Source of the DNA: Akkermansiaceae bacterium
GTDB taxonomy: Bacteria; Verrucomicrobiota; Verrucomicrobiia; Verrucomicrobiales; Akkermansiaceae
DNA length: 64,000 nt
Direction: 5' to 3'
NCBI GenBank assembly: GCA_030725745.1
Contig: JANRFH010000030.1
Coordinates: 1-64,000 of the forward strand
Position numbers and translations under genes: made by a program. Of the stretch, positions 9,908 to 19,112 are shown in pieces. The notes below the pieces were generated by a model, which was not told the DNA's origin, ran no database searches, and was given only the letters and a program-made list of their open reading frames with translations. Within the stretch, counting starts at the first letter, position 1, and each line of letters opens with the position of its first letter.

Positions 9908-11328
9908 AATTCTTCCTCCCCGTAGAAATACACCTCAGCCCCAGCATCTGCCAACCCGTCGACAAAATCCCGCCAGATCGCTTTCTCTTCAGCCTTAACC
10001 ACTGCCGGTTTCCCCTCACCATCCACATTCGCCACGAGGAAATGTACCATGACATCTGCCCCCGCAAGCCGTCTCACTTGCCCGTGCAGCGCCTTCATCC
10101 TCGGCGGCGATAGCGCCCAGCCCTCCGCCAAGAAGACCACTCCTGCCGGCGCATTGCGTATCGATCTCCGCGCATCCTCCTCACCCTTTTCATCCCACAC
10201 CCCCACCTCGTGCCACTCGCCCGGATTCACCCTCAGCCTCCGCAACATGAAGCCGCGTAGATCCTCCTGCTTCAGCCCCGTCCCGCCAACATCCAGCACC
10301 AACACCCCGTCCACCGGAGCCTCGCTCACATCCACCCGCCGCGTCCCCATCAGCTCACGCCATAGCTCACGGTGACGCTTCGCCTGGAAATCCAGTCCTG
10401 CCAGGGCTCGGCTTTCTCGAAAACCCGCATACGTCCAAAGCAACAACCGTGGAAGCAAGCCCCAGAAGAAAATCGAGGCAAACAGAAAAGGATACCAGAT
10501 TTCTGCGGTCTTCATCGGCGTGAAATGGATCGAATCGTTAGTCCATCTCCACATCGTCCTGTCGACCTCACCAAAGTCCGGCACCCATCCCGGGAAAACC
10601 CAGCTCCACGGAGCACTTAGAAATCGAACAACATCATGCAACCTCGCCGCCATCCAATCGGGCGTCGTCGATTCCCAATAAAACCCCACCTCCATAAACC
10701 AAATACACCCCAGCAATCCCGCCATCAGCCCCACTGAAAACATCACCGCCCCCGCCTGGGTCAGCCGCACCAGGTTCCACCCCAGAGCCTCCCAGCCTTT
10801 CCCGCCCTCCAATCTTAGCGTCCGCCACCATTCCATCTTGCCCGCACCGCCCGCCTTCGCGACCAACCATCCAAGAAACTTCGGCACAAACCCCAGCCCT
10901 TTAGAAAAATTTTCCCTCAGCAAAAACGCCACCCCCGCCGCCACCAGAATCAAAAGCTGCAAGCCCACCGTCACACCGAGCACCATTGGAATATTAAATG
11001 CCATGCGCTCACGATCCAGCAGCCCCGTCATTACTCCTATCCCAAGCAAAAACATCGCCACCAGCACCACCGCCCCCACCAGAAATCTTCCGCCAGCCCA
11101 AACCTCACCCGGCATCTCCTCACCCTGTTTCCTCTGCCCATCCAGCCACGCACGCATCCCCACACGCCGCGCCTCCGCACCTTCCAATCCTTTCACCGCA
11201 TCCCGCAGCCCCTCTTCATCAGAAAACACCCCACCCTCCTCGCGACCCGCCAGAGCCTCGAAATCCACCAGATCCCGTAATGTCCAACGTGCTTTCAACA
11301 CCCACACACTACCCACCGCACCCCACAC
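9904..11328 (-). CDS. DUF2868-type membrane protein, partner of the GTPase
   Basis: 474 residues, GTG start. Two hydrophobic segments near residues 85-105 (AVVLVAMFLLGIGVMTGLL) and 117-138, two more around 190-215 and 285-305, so a polytopic inner-membrane protein. The C-terminal ~180 residues form a soluble domain beginning GVLVLDVGGTGL that could be a degenerate nucleotide-binding fold. Its stop overlaps the start of the DUF3482 GTPase (ATGA). The pair is conserved in other bacteria but its function has not been described as far as I know; a role in envelope homeostasis is only a guess. Confidence 0.75.
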   Translation of the reverse strand: MWGAVGSVWVLKARWTLRDLVDFEALAGREEGGVFSDEEGLRDAVKGLEGAEARRVGMRAWLDGQRKQGEEMPGEVWAGGRFLVGAVVLVAMFLLGIGVMTGLLDRERMAFNIPMVLGVTVGLQLLILVAAGVAFLLRENFSKGLGFVPKFLGWLVAKAGGAGKMEWWRTLRLEGGKGWEALGWNLVRLTQAGAVMFSVGLMAGLLGCIWFMEVGFYWESTTPDWMAARLHDVVRFLSAPWSWVFPGWVPDFGEVDRTMWRWTNDSIHFTPMKTAEIWYPFLFASIFFWGLLPRLLLWTYAGFRESRALAGLDFQAKRHRELWRELMGTRRVDVSEAPVDGVLVLDVGGTGLKQEDLRGFMLRRLRVNPGEWHEVGVWDEKGEEDARRSIRNAPAGVVFLAEGWALSPPRMKALHGQVRRLAGADVMVHFLVANVDGEGKPAVVKAEEKAIWRDFVDGLADAGAEVYFYGEEEL

Positions 11329-11402
11329 CGCGCAATAGCTTTACCTAACCCAACCAATCTTGAAAATTGCGGTTTCCACTCCTACGTATAAGTTCCAACC
11401 GA

Positions 11403-12707
11403 ATGCGCAATCCCGCCCTCATCACCGTCTCCATTCTCGGAGCCATCGTCCTCTTCGTCGCCATCGGCATGAGGAAATCCGCAGACAAACCCACCACCGA
11501 AGACCTCAGCGCACCCACACCCGAGGAATTCAACACCCCGCCACCAAGCTCTCCCACTCTCTCAATCCTCGCAGAAAATCCGGATTGGTCATCGCTCGAG
11601 GCATACCAACACACCATCACACGCAGCGATTTTGAGAAACTCCTCACCAACATTTTCACCACAGACGACACCTGGCGCGAATTCATCACCCTCAGCGACA
11701 CCTCCGCTGCCATCCGCACATCCTCAGAACCCACCGACCCTGTCTTCATCCTCCGCTTCGCCACCCCAGAAAAAAATCTCCCCGCACCACGCACCTGGAA
11801 GTCTACCGCCGACCTCCCCATTCCACCTTCGGGAAAACCCCTCACCAACCTCCACATCGCCATCGACCCCGGCCACATCGGCGGCGAATGGGCGAAAATC
11901 GAGGAACGTTGGTTCAAGATCGGCACCGGCACCCCCGTCGCCGAGGGCGACATGACCCTCCGCGTCGCGAAATTACTAAAACCCCTCCTAGAAGAATTGG
12001 GCGCGACCGTCACCCTCGTCCGCACCACCAACGACCCCGTCACCCCCCTCCGCCCGCGCGATCTCAGCTCCCTCGCCGCCGATACCACCGGAGAAGACCC
12101 CGCCAGCCTCCGCAAGTTTACCGAAAAGCTCTTCTACCGCACCGCCGAGATCCGCGCCCGCGCCGACCTCGTCAACGACACCATCAAGCCCGACCTCGTC
12201 CTCTGCCTCCACTTCAACGCCGCAGGCTGGGGCAACCCCGCTAAACCAACCCTCGTCCCAAGCACCCATTTCCACATCCTCGTCAATGGAGCCTACACCG
12301 AAGACGAAGTCCGCCTCGCAGACCAACGCTTCGCCCTCCTCGAAAAACTCCTCCAACGCACTCACGAAGAGGAAATCCTTGTTGGTAAAACCGTCGCTAA
12401 CGTCTTTGCTGAGATTTCAAAACTCCCCGCCTACCGTTACAACACCGTCGGCCAAAACGTCCGCACCATACCCGGGAGCAAGTTTCTCTACGCCCGCAAC
12501 CTCCTCGCCAACCGCCTCTACGATTGCCCCGTCATTTTCATGGAACCCTACGTCATGAACTCCACCCACGACTACAACCGCATCCAAGCCGGTGACTACG
12601 ACGGCCTCAAAAAAATCAACGGCCAACTAGTCCCCTCCATCTTTCAAGAATACGCCAACGCCCTTGCAACCGCGCTCACAACCCACTACTCCAAGTCCCA
12701 CAGGTGA
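11403..12707 (+). CDS. N-acetylmuramoyl-L-alanine amidase (Amidase_3)
   Basis: 434 residues from the ATG at 11403; a TTG at 11367 would add 12 unlikely residues. A hydrophobic segment at residues 4-21 anchors or exports the protein, followed by a Pro/Thr-rich linker. The Amidase_3 zinc domain begins at LHIAIDPGH, with the first zinc His in DPGH, and continues through VLCLHFNA, which holds the second. The domain contains an unusually long insertion between these motifs. It should cleave the bond between MurNAc and the stem peptide in the periplasm. The following CNNM/CBS gene is 27 bp downstream on the same strand. Confidence 0.85.
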   Translation: MRNPALITVSILGAIVLFVAIGMRKSADKPTTEDLSAPTPEEFNTPPPSSPTLSILAENPDWSSLEAYQHTITRSDFEKLLTNIFTTDDTWREFITLSDTSAAIRTSSEPTDPVFILRFATPEKNLPAPRTWKSTADLPIPPSGKPLTNLHIAIDPGHIGGEWAKIEERWFKIGTGTPVAEGDMTLRVAKLLKPLLEELGATVTLVRTTNDPVTPLRPRDLSSLAADTTGEDPASLRKFTEKLFYRTAEIRARADLVNDTIKPDLVLCLHFNAAGWGNPAKPTLVPSTHFHILVNGAYTEDEVRLADQRFALLEKLLQRTHEEEILVGKTVANVFAEISKLPAYRYNTVGQNVRTIPGSKFLYARNLLANRLYDCPVIFMEPYVMNSTHDYNRIQAGDYDGLKKINGQLVPSIFQEYANALATALTTHYSKSHR

Positions 12708-12734
12708 CATATTGCCACCGCATCTCTTCCTTGA

Positions 12735-13817
12735 ATGACTCTACTCATCACCTACATCCTTGTTGCCCTTGTCTTCTCTTTCATCTGCTCACTGCTGGAG
12801 GCATCTCTGCTGACTATCACCCCCACTTCTGTTAGCCGTGCAGTTCAAGACGGCAAGCCATGGGGACTGAAAATGCAGCACCTCAAGGAAGACATCGATC
12901 GGCCGCTCTCCGCCATCCTTACACTAAACACCATTGCCCACACCATGGGAGCCGCCGGTGCTGGCGCACAATGGGCGAAGATCACCGGAAACCAATGGGA
13001 GGCTGTCTTCGCAGGCTGCCTCACCGTCGCCATCCTCGTCTTTACTGAAATAATCCCGAAAACCATCGGAGCGCGCTTCGCCAATCCACTCGCGCCCTTT
13101 ACCAGCTCTTTTCTTATTTTCCTCACCACCGCCTTGAAGCCTCTCGTCTTGGTTTCGAAATCCATCACCAGCATGATCACAACGCGCGAGGAAGAGCACG
13201 ACCACTCAGCGCACCGCGACGAACTCCTGGCCATGGCGCGCATCGGCGAAGACTCCGGCTCGCTCAAGGCTCGCGAAAGCCTGTTTGTCCACAACCTCAT
13301 ACAGCTCCACGCCATGAAAGTGTCTGCGATCATGACACCACGCCCGGTCATTTTCTCCCTCCCGCAGACCACCCTACTCATCGATTTCGCAGCCCTCATC
13401 GAGAACAAGCCCTTCACCCGTATTCCCATTTACGACCAAGGCACAGATGACTTCACTGGCTTTATCATCCGCGGCGACGCCCTCATCGCCCACCTCAAGG
13501 ATCATTACGACACCGGCATCCTCGCAGATGTCCTCCTGCCCATAGCCATCACCCCGGAATACACACCCGTCGATGCCCTATTCCAGCGTTTCATCGCCGA
13601 GCGTCACCACATGATGCTCGTCACCAACGAATTCGGCACCACCGTCGGCCTCGTCACACTTGAGGATATCATCGAGACCATCTTTGGAATCGAGATCCTC
13701 GATGAAACCGACCACCACCCCGACCTCCAGGATCACGCTCGCAGTCTCTGGCATGCCCGTGCTAAGAAAATGGGTATCGATATCGAGGATAAGGATCGCT
13801 CAAACTCCCAAGAATAG
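12735..13817 (+). CDS. CNNM-domain membrane protein with CBS pair
   Basis: 360 residues. An N-terminal CNNM (DUF21) transmembrane domain with three to four hydrophobic segments includes the family motif region TEIIPKTIG near residue 110. A cytoplasmic CBS pair (about 200-320) follows, starting at AIMTPRPVIF and ending at GLVTLEDIIETIFG. The C-terminal CorC_HlyC domain present in longer family members is missing; the chain ends in a short charged tail. Family members are linked to Mg2+ or Co2+ transport or resistance. Probably co-transcribed with the preceding amidase gene. Confidence 0.88.
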   Translation: MTLLITYILVALVFSFICSLLEASLLTITPTSVSRAVQDGKPWGLKMQHLKEDIDRPLSAILTLNTIAHTMGAAGAGAQWAKITGNQWEAVFAGCLTVAILVFTEIIPKTIGARFANPLAPFTSSFLIFLTTALKPLVLVSKSITSMITTREEEHDHSAHRDELLAMARIGEDSGSLKARESLFVHNLIQLHAMKVSAIMTPRPVIFSLPQTTLLIDFAALIENKPFTRIPIYDQGTDDFTGFIIRGDALIAHLKDHYDTGILADVLLPIAITPEYTPVDALFQRFIAERHHMMLVTNEFGTTVGLVTLEDIIETIFGIEILDETDHHPDLQDHARSLWHARAKKMGIDIEDKDRSNSQE

Positions 13818-13889
13818 AGGCTGAGTCTCTCGCTAGTTTCACGAAAAATTCACACTTCTTGTCTCGTTTCAGCAAGAAATCTGCTCATC

Positions 13890-16199
13890 ATGCAGATTGT
13901 GAAACTTCTCCTCATTCTCATTCTTGCCGCCTCCCCCCTCATCGCTGCAGAGGATGGATACATCCAGCAGTGGTTCAAGGCAGAGGAGTTCAGGAAATCC
14001 GGCGACAAGAAAGCCGAGTTCGAAGCCCGGCTGCGCTGCTTCGATCTCGCCATCGAAGCCAATGACAAGAATTACAGCTACGCAGCGGCATCCACCAGTG
14101 TATACGCATTATATAATTCAGGACGCCAGGTAGATGCCGGAAAGCTCGCTCACGAAGTCCTGGAAAAACTCAACACCCTACCCAAGGAAGACACATTCAT
14201 AGCCAAAGCCTGCCATAGCGAAATATTCATGGTTCTCGATCGAGGGCTTCAAGCCCAAGGCCGTATCGGCGATGGCTGGCGTGCCAATGATGCAGTAGCT
14301 GCAATACTTCGCGGCAAACACCCCGGCCCCGACGATGGAGGCGAGGCTATCACCGTCGATGAAATCCTCCGCCTTCCCGCCAACCTTCGCGCCATAGGCT
14401 GGCGAAGCCTCGGACGCGAGGCTGATTACCTCGATATCGCCGGTCGCAGCCAGGATGCACTGGATTTGCTCGCAGAGGCGAAATCCGCCATTGGCGACCA
14501 ATGGAACCAACTTCAAACCCATGAAAAGTTCTACGCATTCAAAGTCCTCAGCAGCTACGCCATGCAACTCGACTTTCTCGGCTACTCGAAGGATGCCCTC
14601 GATCTCCAAGCCGAACTCCCCCTCAGATCCGCCGATGATCCTGTCACAGGCTCTTATTTAACCCTCAAGATGAATCACCTCCGCAATCTATCCCAGTGGG
14701 AAGGCCCCTCGGAGGAGATCCTTGAAAAAGCACGCCAAGCCGGCGAGGAAATGAAGGCGATGGGAGGGCTCAATGCAACTGGTGTCGATCGACTCATTGC
14801 AAAAATGGAGCTCGATCTGGAGGATTCAAAAGCCGCACTGCAAGCCCTTGCCGAAGTCATAGCGAAAAACGAATCTTCAGAAGAATGGTTTGAGGCAACT
14901 TACTCCGCGCGCGACTCCATGGCCGCCCGCTCCCGCAGTGGCGAAGAAATTCCTGATTCCGACTATTTTGAGGTTCTAGAGAAAATGCGCGCCCAGGGAA
15001 ATAAGCGCGGAGAACCGAGCACCTACACAGAATTCGCAAATCATCTCGTGCGCACAGGGCGCCTTTCCGAAGCTCTCCCCCTTTACCGTGAAGCTCTCCG
15101 GCTTGTCCGCTGCTTCCGTCGGGATTTGCACGAAATCCCTCTTCTCTGTCGCATACTCGATGTCCAGCTCGAAACCGGAAACACAGCTGAAGTTCAAGCC
15201 GCACTCGATGAACTCAACGCCGCCATTGTTCGGATCAAGAACATCCCTCCTGAGCGCATCGTTCTCGCCGCCATACCCCGCGCACAGGCTTATCTGGCTC
15301 TGGAACGCGAAAAGGAAGCCCGTGAAATCATTGCCCAGGCCATAGCCGCCGGACAAGGGCTTCCAGACCATAAGCTCACTCCCGTCTCAAAAGAAGTTCT
15401 CAGTGCTCTTTTCGGAAACCCCATCACCCTAACAAACACTACCCCTGAAACTTCGCCCATCGTGAAGATCCAGCCGGAATTAGTAACCACGCTCGCCATC
15501 CCTGGAGACACGGCAGCCGCACGCTTCACTCTCATCAATTCATCACCATCATCGGCCACAAAAAATCTCATCGTTACTGGCTCAGGAGCGCAGACGCGAA
15601 ACGGCAATATTTACTTTGATCCCAATAAACCCAGCCAACAAATCGAACTAGCCGTATCTCTCAGCGCAGGATCAGAAAAGACCATCGAGATTGAAACGAA
15701 CAGCTCCACTACGAATTCAGAATTCAAAGCTGAACTTCAGTGGGAGACTTCCGAATCCGTCGCCCAGTGGATCGTAAACTGGGATGATAACGCCAGAAAC
15801 TCCGTCATCCTCGATGCCAGTCAGATCAAAGGTAATCCCTTTCGAGCCATCACCTTCTCCCATCATGTCCAACTCCCAGTCGGCATACGAGCCGCTGCAT
15901 TTCGCCTCGTTTCTCCCGAGCCAATGCGCGTGGAATACTACGATACCCGTAGCTCCCATCTCATCGCGATTGATGCCAATGGCAACGGTGATTTTTCTGA
16001 AGAAGGCGACCTTCACATAAGTGGGCTGGATGGCACTGCGGCCGCTTGGATCACCGAAGAAACCGGTTCATCCATCGAACTCCGTATTTTCGGAACCACT
16101 GGCTATGGGATCATTCCCTTAGATGAACCGATCACATTGAGAGCTGAAGTCCTTCGCCAAGGTATCTGGAGTCTTGAAGCCGAGGACATACTCCGCTGA
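13890..16199 (+). CDS. Large secreted protein with helical (TPR-like) repeats
   Basis: 769 residues with a clear signal peptide (hydrophobic residues 4-19, cleavage probably after AAA or nearby). Residues ~25-520 are rich in paired amphipathic helices with Ala/Leu spacing typical of TPR-like solenoids (for example RTGRLSEALPLYREALRL). Residues ~530-769 are beta-rich, with TTLAIPGDTAAARFTLINS and a segment containing DANGNGDFSEEGDL that resembles a calcium-binding loop. No enzymatic motif is seen. It is monocistronic, ending at a terminator 18 bp after the stop. Likely periplasmic or surface scaffold; function unknown. Confidence 0.65.
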   Translation: MQIVKLLLILILAASPLIAAEDGYIQQWFKAEEFRKSGDKKAEFEARLRCFDLAIEANDKNYSYAAASTSVYALYNSGRQVDAGKLAHEVLEKLNTLPKEDTFIAKACHSEIFMVLDRGLQAQGRIGDGWRANDAVAAILRGKHPGPDDGGEAITVDEILRLPANLRAIGWRSLGREADYLDIAGRSQDALDLLAEAKSAIGDQWNQLQTHEKFYAFKVLSSYAMQLDFLGYSKDALDLQAELPLRSADDPVTGSYLTLKMNHLRNLSQWEGPSEEILEKARQAGEEMKAMGGLNATGVDRLIAKMELDLEDSKAALQALAEVIAKNESSEEWFEATYSARDSMAARSRSGEEIPDSDYFEVLEKMRAQGNKRGEPSTYTEFANHLVRTGRLSEALPLYREALRLVRCFRRDLHEIPLLCRILDVQLETGNTAEVQAALDELNAAIVRIKNIPPERIVLAAIPRAQAYLALEREKEAREIIAQAIAAGQGLPDHKLTPVSKEVLSALFGNPITLTNTTPETSPIVKIQPELVTTLAIPGDTAAARFTLINSSPSSATKNLIVTGSGAQTRNGNIYFDPNKPSQQIELAVSLSAGSEKTIEIETNSSTTNSEFKAELQWETSESVAQWIVNWDDNARNSVILDASQIKGNPFRAITFSHHVQLPVGIRAAAFRLVSPEPMRVEYYDTRSSHLIAIDANGNGDFSEEGDLHISGLDGTAAAWITEETGSSIELRIFGTTGYGIIPLDEPITLRAEVLRQGIWSLEAEDILR

Positions 16200-16216
16200 A
16201 ATTCATCGTGATAATC

Positions 16217-16253
16217 CCCCGGAACCGCCTACATGGTTCACCGGGTCTTTTTG
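16217..16253 (+). terminator. Intrinsic terminator of the helical-repeat gene
   Basis: CCCGGaACC pairs with GGTTcaCCGGG, followed by TCTTTTTG. It lies directly downstream of the stop at 16199. Confidence 0.6.
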
Positions 16254-16264
16254 AAAAAAGAGCA

Positions 16265-16597
16265 CTAGTCTCCCTTCTTTTCGCGGCATTCCAGTTCGTC
16301 TAGATAAACCAGCTCATCGCCGTCTTTGCGACGCCGCCAGATATTAAGACTGATGACGATCATAAGCCCGATCAGCGCAAAGGAAGCCTCCATGAAAAAC
16401 GGCGTGGACATTATACCCACTACGAAACCGACACTGTCCCCCACCAATCCAGGAATCATCCGCCATGCAACTAGTAGGGTCACCACCAATACCGTCAGCA
16501 CCAGCATAATCAGCCCGCCCGCGAGGATCTGCTTTCCCCTATTCTCCTCTGTGTCGCCCTGCCTGTTCATACTGAGGAACCATATTCCTACCTTCAT
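16265..16597 (-). CDS. Small membrane protein with two transmembrane segments
   Basis: 110 residues; an internal ATG at 16570 would give 101. Two hydrophobic segments, about residues 25-46 (AGGLIMLVLTVLVVTLLVAW) and 60-88, joined by a short loop, with a basic stop-transfer (RRRKDGD) and an acidic tail. Predicted inner-membrane protein with both ends in the cytoplasm. No family recognised. It converges with the secreted helical-repeat gene. Confidence 0.55.
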   Translation of the reverse strand: MKVGIWFLSMNRQGDTEENRGKQILAGGLIMLVLTVLVVTLLVAWRMIPGLVGDSVGFVVGIMSTPFFMEASFALIGLMIVISLNIWRRRKDGDELVYLDELECREKKGD

Positions 16598-16675
16598 TAG
16601 CCCACAATCCTGAATCTCTTTTAAAAAATATTAAGGTTTTCTTGATTATTTTGAAAAATTTGAGATATTTCAGTC

Positions 16676-16879
16676 ATCAAACCGTCACGCAGTAAACTAG
16701 CTCCCCTGCTCGCCGCCGTCTTCCTGACCGCGCCGCTCCTTTCCGCGTGGGCATGGCACCGCAGCAACGACAGTCCGTCAGATCAGCAATCGCCGCTAAA
16801 AACGACCCGCGTCCCAGTTGAAATCATCGGCTCAGACACCCCGCCGAAATGGGTTCTGGTGCCGATAGACCCCAGCTGA
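16676..16879 (+). CDS. Possible small exported protein with non-canonical start
   Basis: An open frame of about 67 codons has no ATG, GTG or TTG at a suitable place; it could begin at ATC 16676 or at an upstream ATT. The translation has a basic start (KPSRSK), a hydrophobic segment (LAPLLAAVFLTAPLLSAWAW) and a soluble tail ending WVLVPIDPS. This is what a signal peptide or small membrane protein looks like, and codon use matches nearby genes. It follows an AT-rich stretch (16621-16670) that could hold a promoter. Alternatives are a decayed gene that lost its start codon, or chance. Confidence 0.35.
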   Translation: MKPSRSKLAPLLAAVFLTAPLLSAWAWHRSNDSPSDQQSPLKTTRVPVEIIGSDTPPKWVLVPIDPS

Positions 16880-16913
16880 GGCTCACGTTTCACAAAAAAT
16901 AGAAACGCTAGCA

Positions 16914-18977
16914 CTATTTCGCTACCGCCTCGAAAATGATCGGGATAATCAGAATCGCGAGGATGTTCACCACCTTGATCATCGGATTCACCGCCGGCCC
17001 CGCCGTATCTTTATAAGGATCGCCAACGGTATCCCCCGTCACACTCGCTCGGTGCGCCGGGGAGTTTTTCCCTCCGTGGTTCCCGTCCTCAATGTATTTT
17101 TTGGCATTGTCCCAAGCACCGCCCGACGAAGTCATCGCGATCCCTACGAATAGACCGGTCACAATCGTTCCGACAAGCACGCCGCCGAGAGCTTCCGGCC
17201 CCATGAATGCCATTCCGACCACGAAGATCACTGGCAACAACGCCGGCACAATCATCTGCTGCAAGGCCGCCTTCGTGACGATATCCACGCACTGCTTGTA
17301 TTCAGGTTTTTCCGTGCCATCGAGGATGCCCGGGTGCAGACCGATCTGGCGCCGCACCTCTTTCACCACCGCGCCTGCGGCATTTCCCACCGCATCCATG
17401 GCAAAAGCCGTGAAAGTGAACGGCAGCAAGCCGCCAACAAATAGACCAATCATCACCTTGTGGTTCATAAGATCGAAAACGAAATCCTGCCCCAAGTGCG
17501 CCTTGAGTTCTTCCACATATGAGCCGAACAAGACCATCGCCGCCAAGCCCGCCGAGGCTATCGCGTAGCCCTTTGTCGCTGCCTTCATCGTGTTGCCCAC
17601 AGCATCTAGTTCATCGGTGATCTTGCGCACCTCTGGATCCAAGCCGCTCATCACCGCGATTCCGCCAGCGTTATCAGTCACGGGGCCAAAGGCATCCAGC
17701 GAGATGACGATACCGGAAAGACTCAGCATACTCACCACCGCAATTGCGATCCCGTAAAGATCCGCCTGCGCGTGGCAAATCCAGATCGATGCCACGATAC
17801 AAAGCACCGGAGCCACCGTCGCATGGTGCCCGACACTGATTCCGGCGATGATATTCGTCGCGTGCCCCGTTTCCGATGCCTTTGCAATACGCCTCACTGG
17901 CCCGTGTTCCGTGGAGGTGAAATAATTCGTGATCCACACCGAGGCGAAGGTCATCGCGATGCCGACTAAGATGCAGTTGAAAAGCTCTGCACTGCCCACG
18001 GATTTTCCACCAATCGTCATCGCCTCAGGGAATACCATACGCGTGATAGGAAAGAGTATCGCTGCTGTCACCACCCCGCTCACCAACACGCCGCCCACGA
18101 GAGATTTCGTCGCTCCGAGCTTTGTGAAATTCACAAACGCCACACCCAGCAGCGCCGCTAGAATCGAGATTCCGCAGATCACGAAGGGAAATGTCAGCGC
18201 ATTCGCCTCACCACCTGTCGTCAGGAAACCCACCAGAACACCGCCGATCAAACTTACGGCATACGTTTCGAAAACATCCGCCGCCATGCCCGCGCAATCC
18301 CCCACATTGTCTCCCACGTTATCCGCAATCGTCGCCGGGTTCCTCGGATCGTCCTCGTCCAAGCCTTGCTCAATTTTCCCAACAAGATCCGCACCCACAT
18401 CCGCAGCCTTCGTATAGATCCCTCCACCGAGCCTTGCAAACACGCTGATCAACGAGCTCCCCAGCGCCAGCCCCACCAGCGAATCAATTGCCATCTTCTG
18501 ATCTCCGCCACCGGCTTTCAATGCGATCAGATAGAAACCTCCCACAGATAGCAGACCGAGCCCAACTACCAGAAGTCCAGTAACAGCACCGCCATTAAAA
18601 GCAACCCGAAGCGCGCCGTGCGATGAAACCGATGCCGCCTGGGCCGTGCGCACGTTCGCCCGCACCGCCACCATCATCCCTATGTATCCCGCCGCCAGCG
18701 AGCACACTGCACCGACCACGAAACCGATGGCCGTCGGCGCATCACGCAGCCAACAGATGGCAGCAATCACCACTATGGAAATCATCGATACCGCCATCAC
18801 CTGCCTGCGGAGATACGCCGAAGCACCTTCCTGGATAGCCTTCGCGATCTCCTGCATCTTTTCATTACCCGCATCCGCCGCAAGCACCCAGCGGATCAAC
18901 CACAGTGCGAAAATCAGACCAACAGCTCCAGAAATCAGCGAGAAGACCACTCCGTGGTCAGTGAATAGGTTTTGCAT
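16914..18977 (-). CDS. hppA: Membrane-bound H+-pumping pyrophosphatase, K+-independent type
   Basis: 687-residue, ~16-helix membrane pump that couples PPi hydrolysis to ion export. The PPi/Mg site includes [13 protein letters not shown] and the [12 protein letters not shown] repeat, followed by DVFETY. In the segment [15 protein letters not shown] a Lys occupies the position that is Ala in K+-dependent enzymes, with a Thr three residues on; this signature marks the K+-independent H+-PPase subfamily. Na+-pumping enzymes are K+-dependent, so proton transport is expected. Encoded alone, divergent from the threonine deaminase gene. A PPi-type phosphofructokinase elsewhere in the window (48562-49788) fits a PPi-based energy economy. 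Confidence 0.96.
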   Translation of the reverse strand: MQNLFTDHGVVFSLISGAVGLIFALWLIRWVLAADAGNEKMQEIAKAIQEGASAYLRRQVMAVSMISIVVIAAICWLRDAPTAIGFVVGAVCSLAAGYIGMMVAVRANVRTAQAASVSSHGALRVAFNGGAVTGLLVVGLGLLSVGGFYLIALKAGGGDQKMAIDSLVGLALGSSLISVFARLGGGIYTKAADVGADLVGKIEQGLDEDDPRNPATIADNVGDNVGDCAGMAADVFETYAVSLIGGVLVGFLTTGGEANALTFPFVICGISILAALLGVAFVNFTKLGATKSLVGGVLVSGVVTAAILFPITRMVFPEAMTIGGKSVGSAELFNCILVGIAMTFASVWITNYFTSTEHGPVRRIAKASETGHATNIIAGISVGHHATVAPVLCIVASIWICHAQADLYGIAIAVVSMLSLSGIVISLDAFGPVTDNAGGIAVMSGLDPEVRKITDELDAVGNTMKAATKGYAIASAGLAAMVLFGSYVEELKAHLGQDFVFDLMNHKVMIGLFVGGLLPFTFTAFAMDAVGNAAGAVVKEVRRQIGLHPGILDGTEKPEYKQCVDIVTKAALQQMIVPALLPVIFVVGMAFMGPEALGGVLVGTIVTGLFVGIAMTSSGGAWDNAKKYIEDGNHGGKNSPAHRASVTGDTVGDPYKDTAGPAVNPMIKVVNILAILIIPIIFEAVAK

Positions 18978-19112
18978 GCTTATAGGGTTTTGTAATCAAT
19001 GATTCGATTAACCTGAACGTTTGCCCCGATCTGACAAGATGTTTCCTAACTGGATATATTTGCCCGCTTATTTGAGGTTTCTGCTCATGCAGATCTGGTA
19101 TCCAATGCCCGC

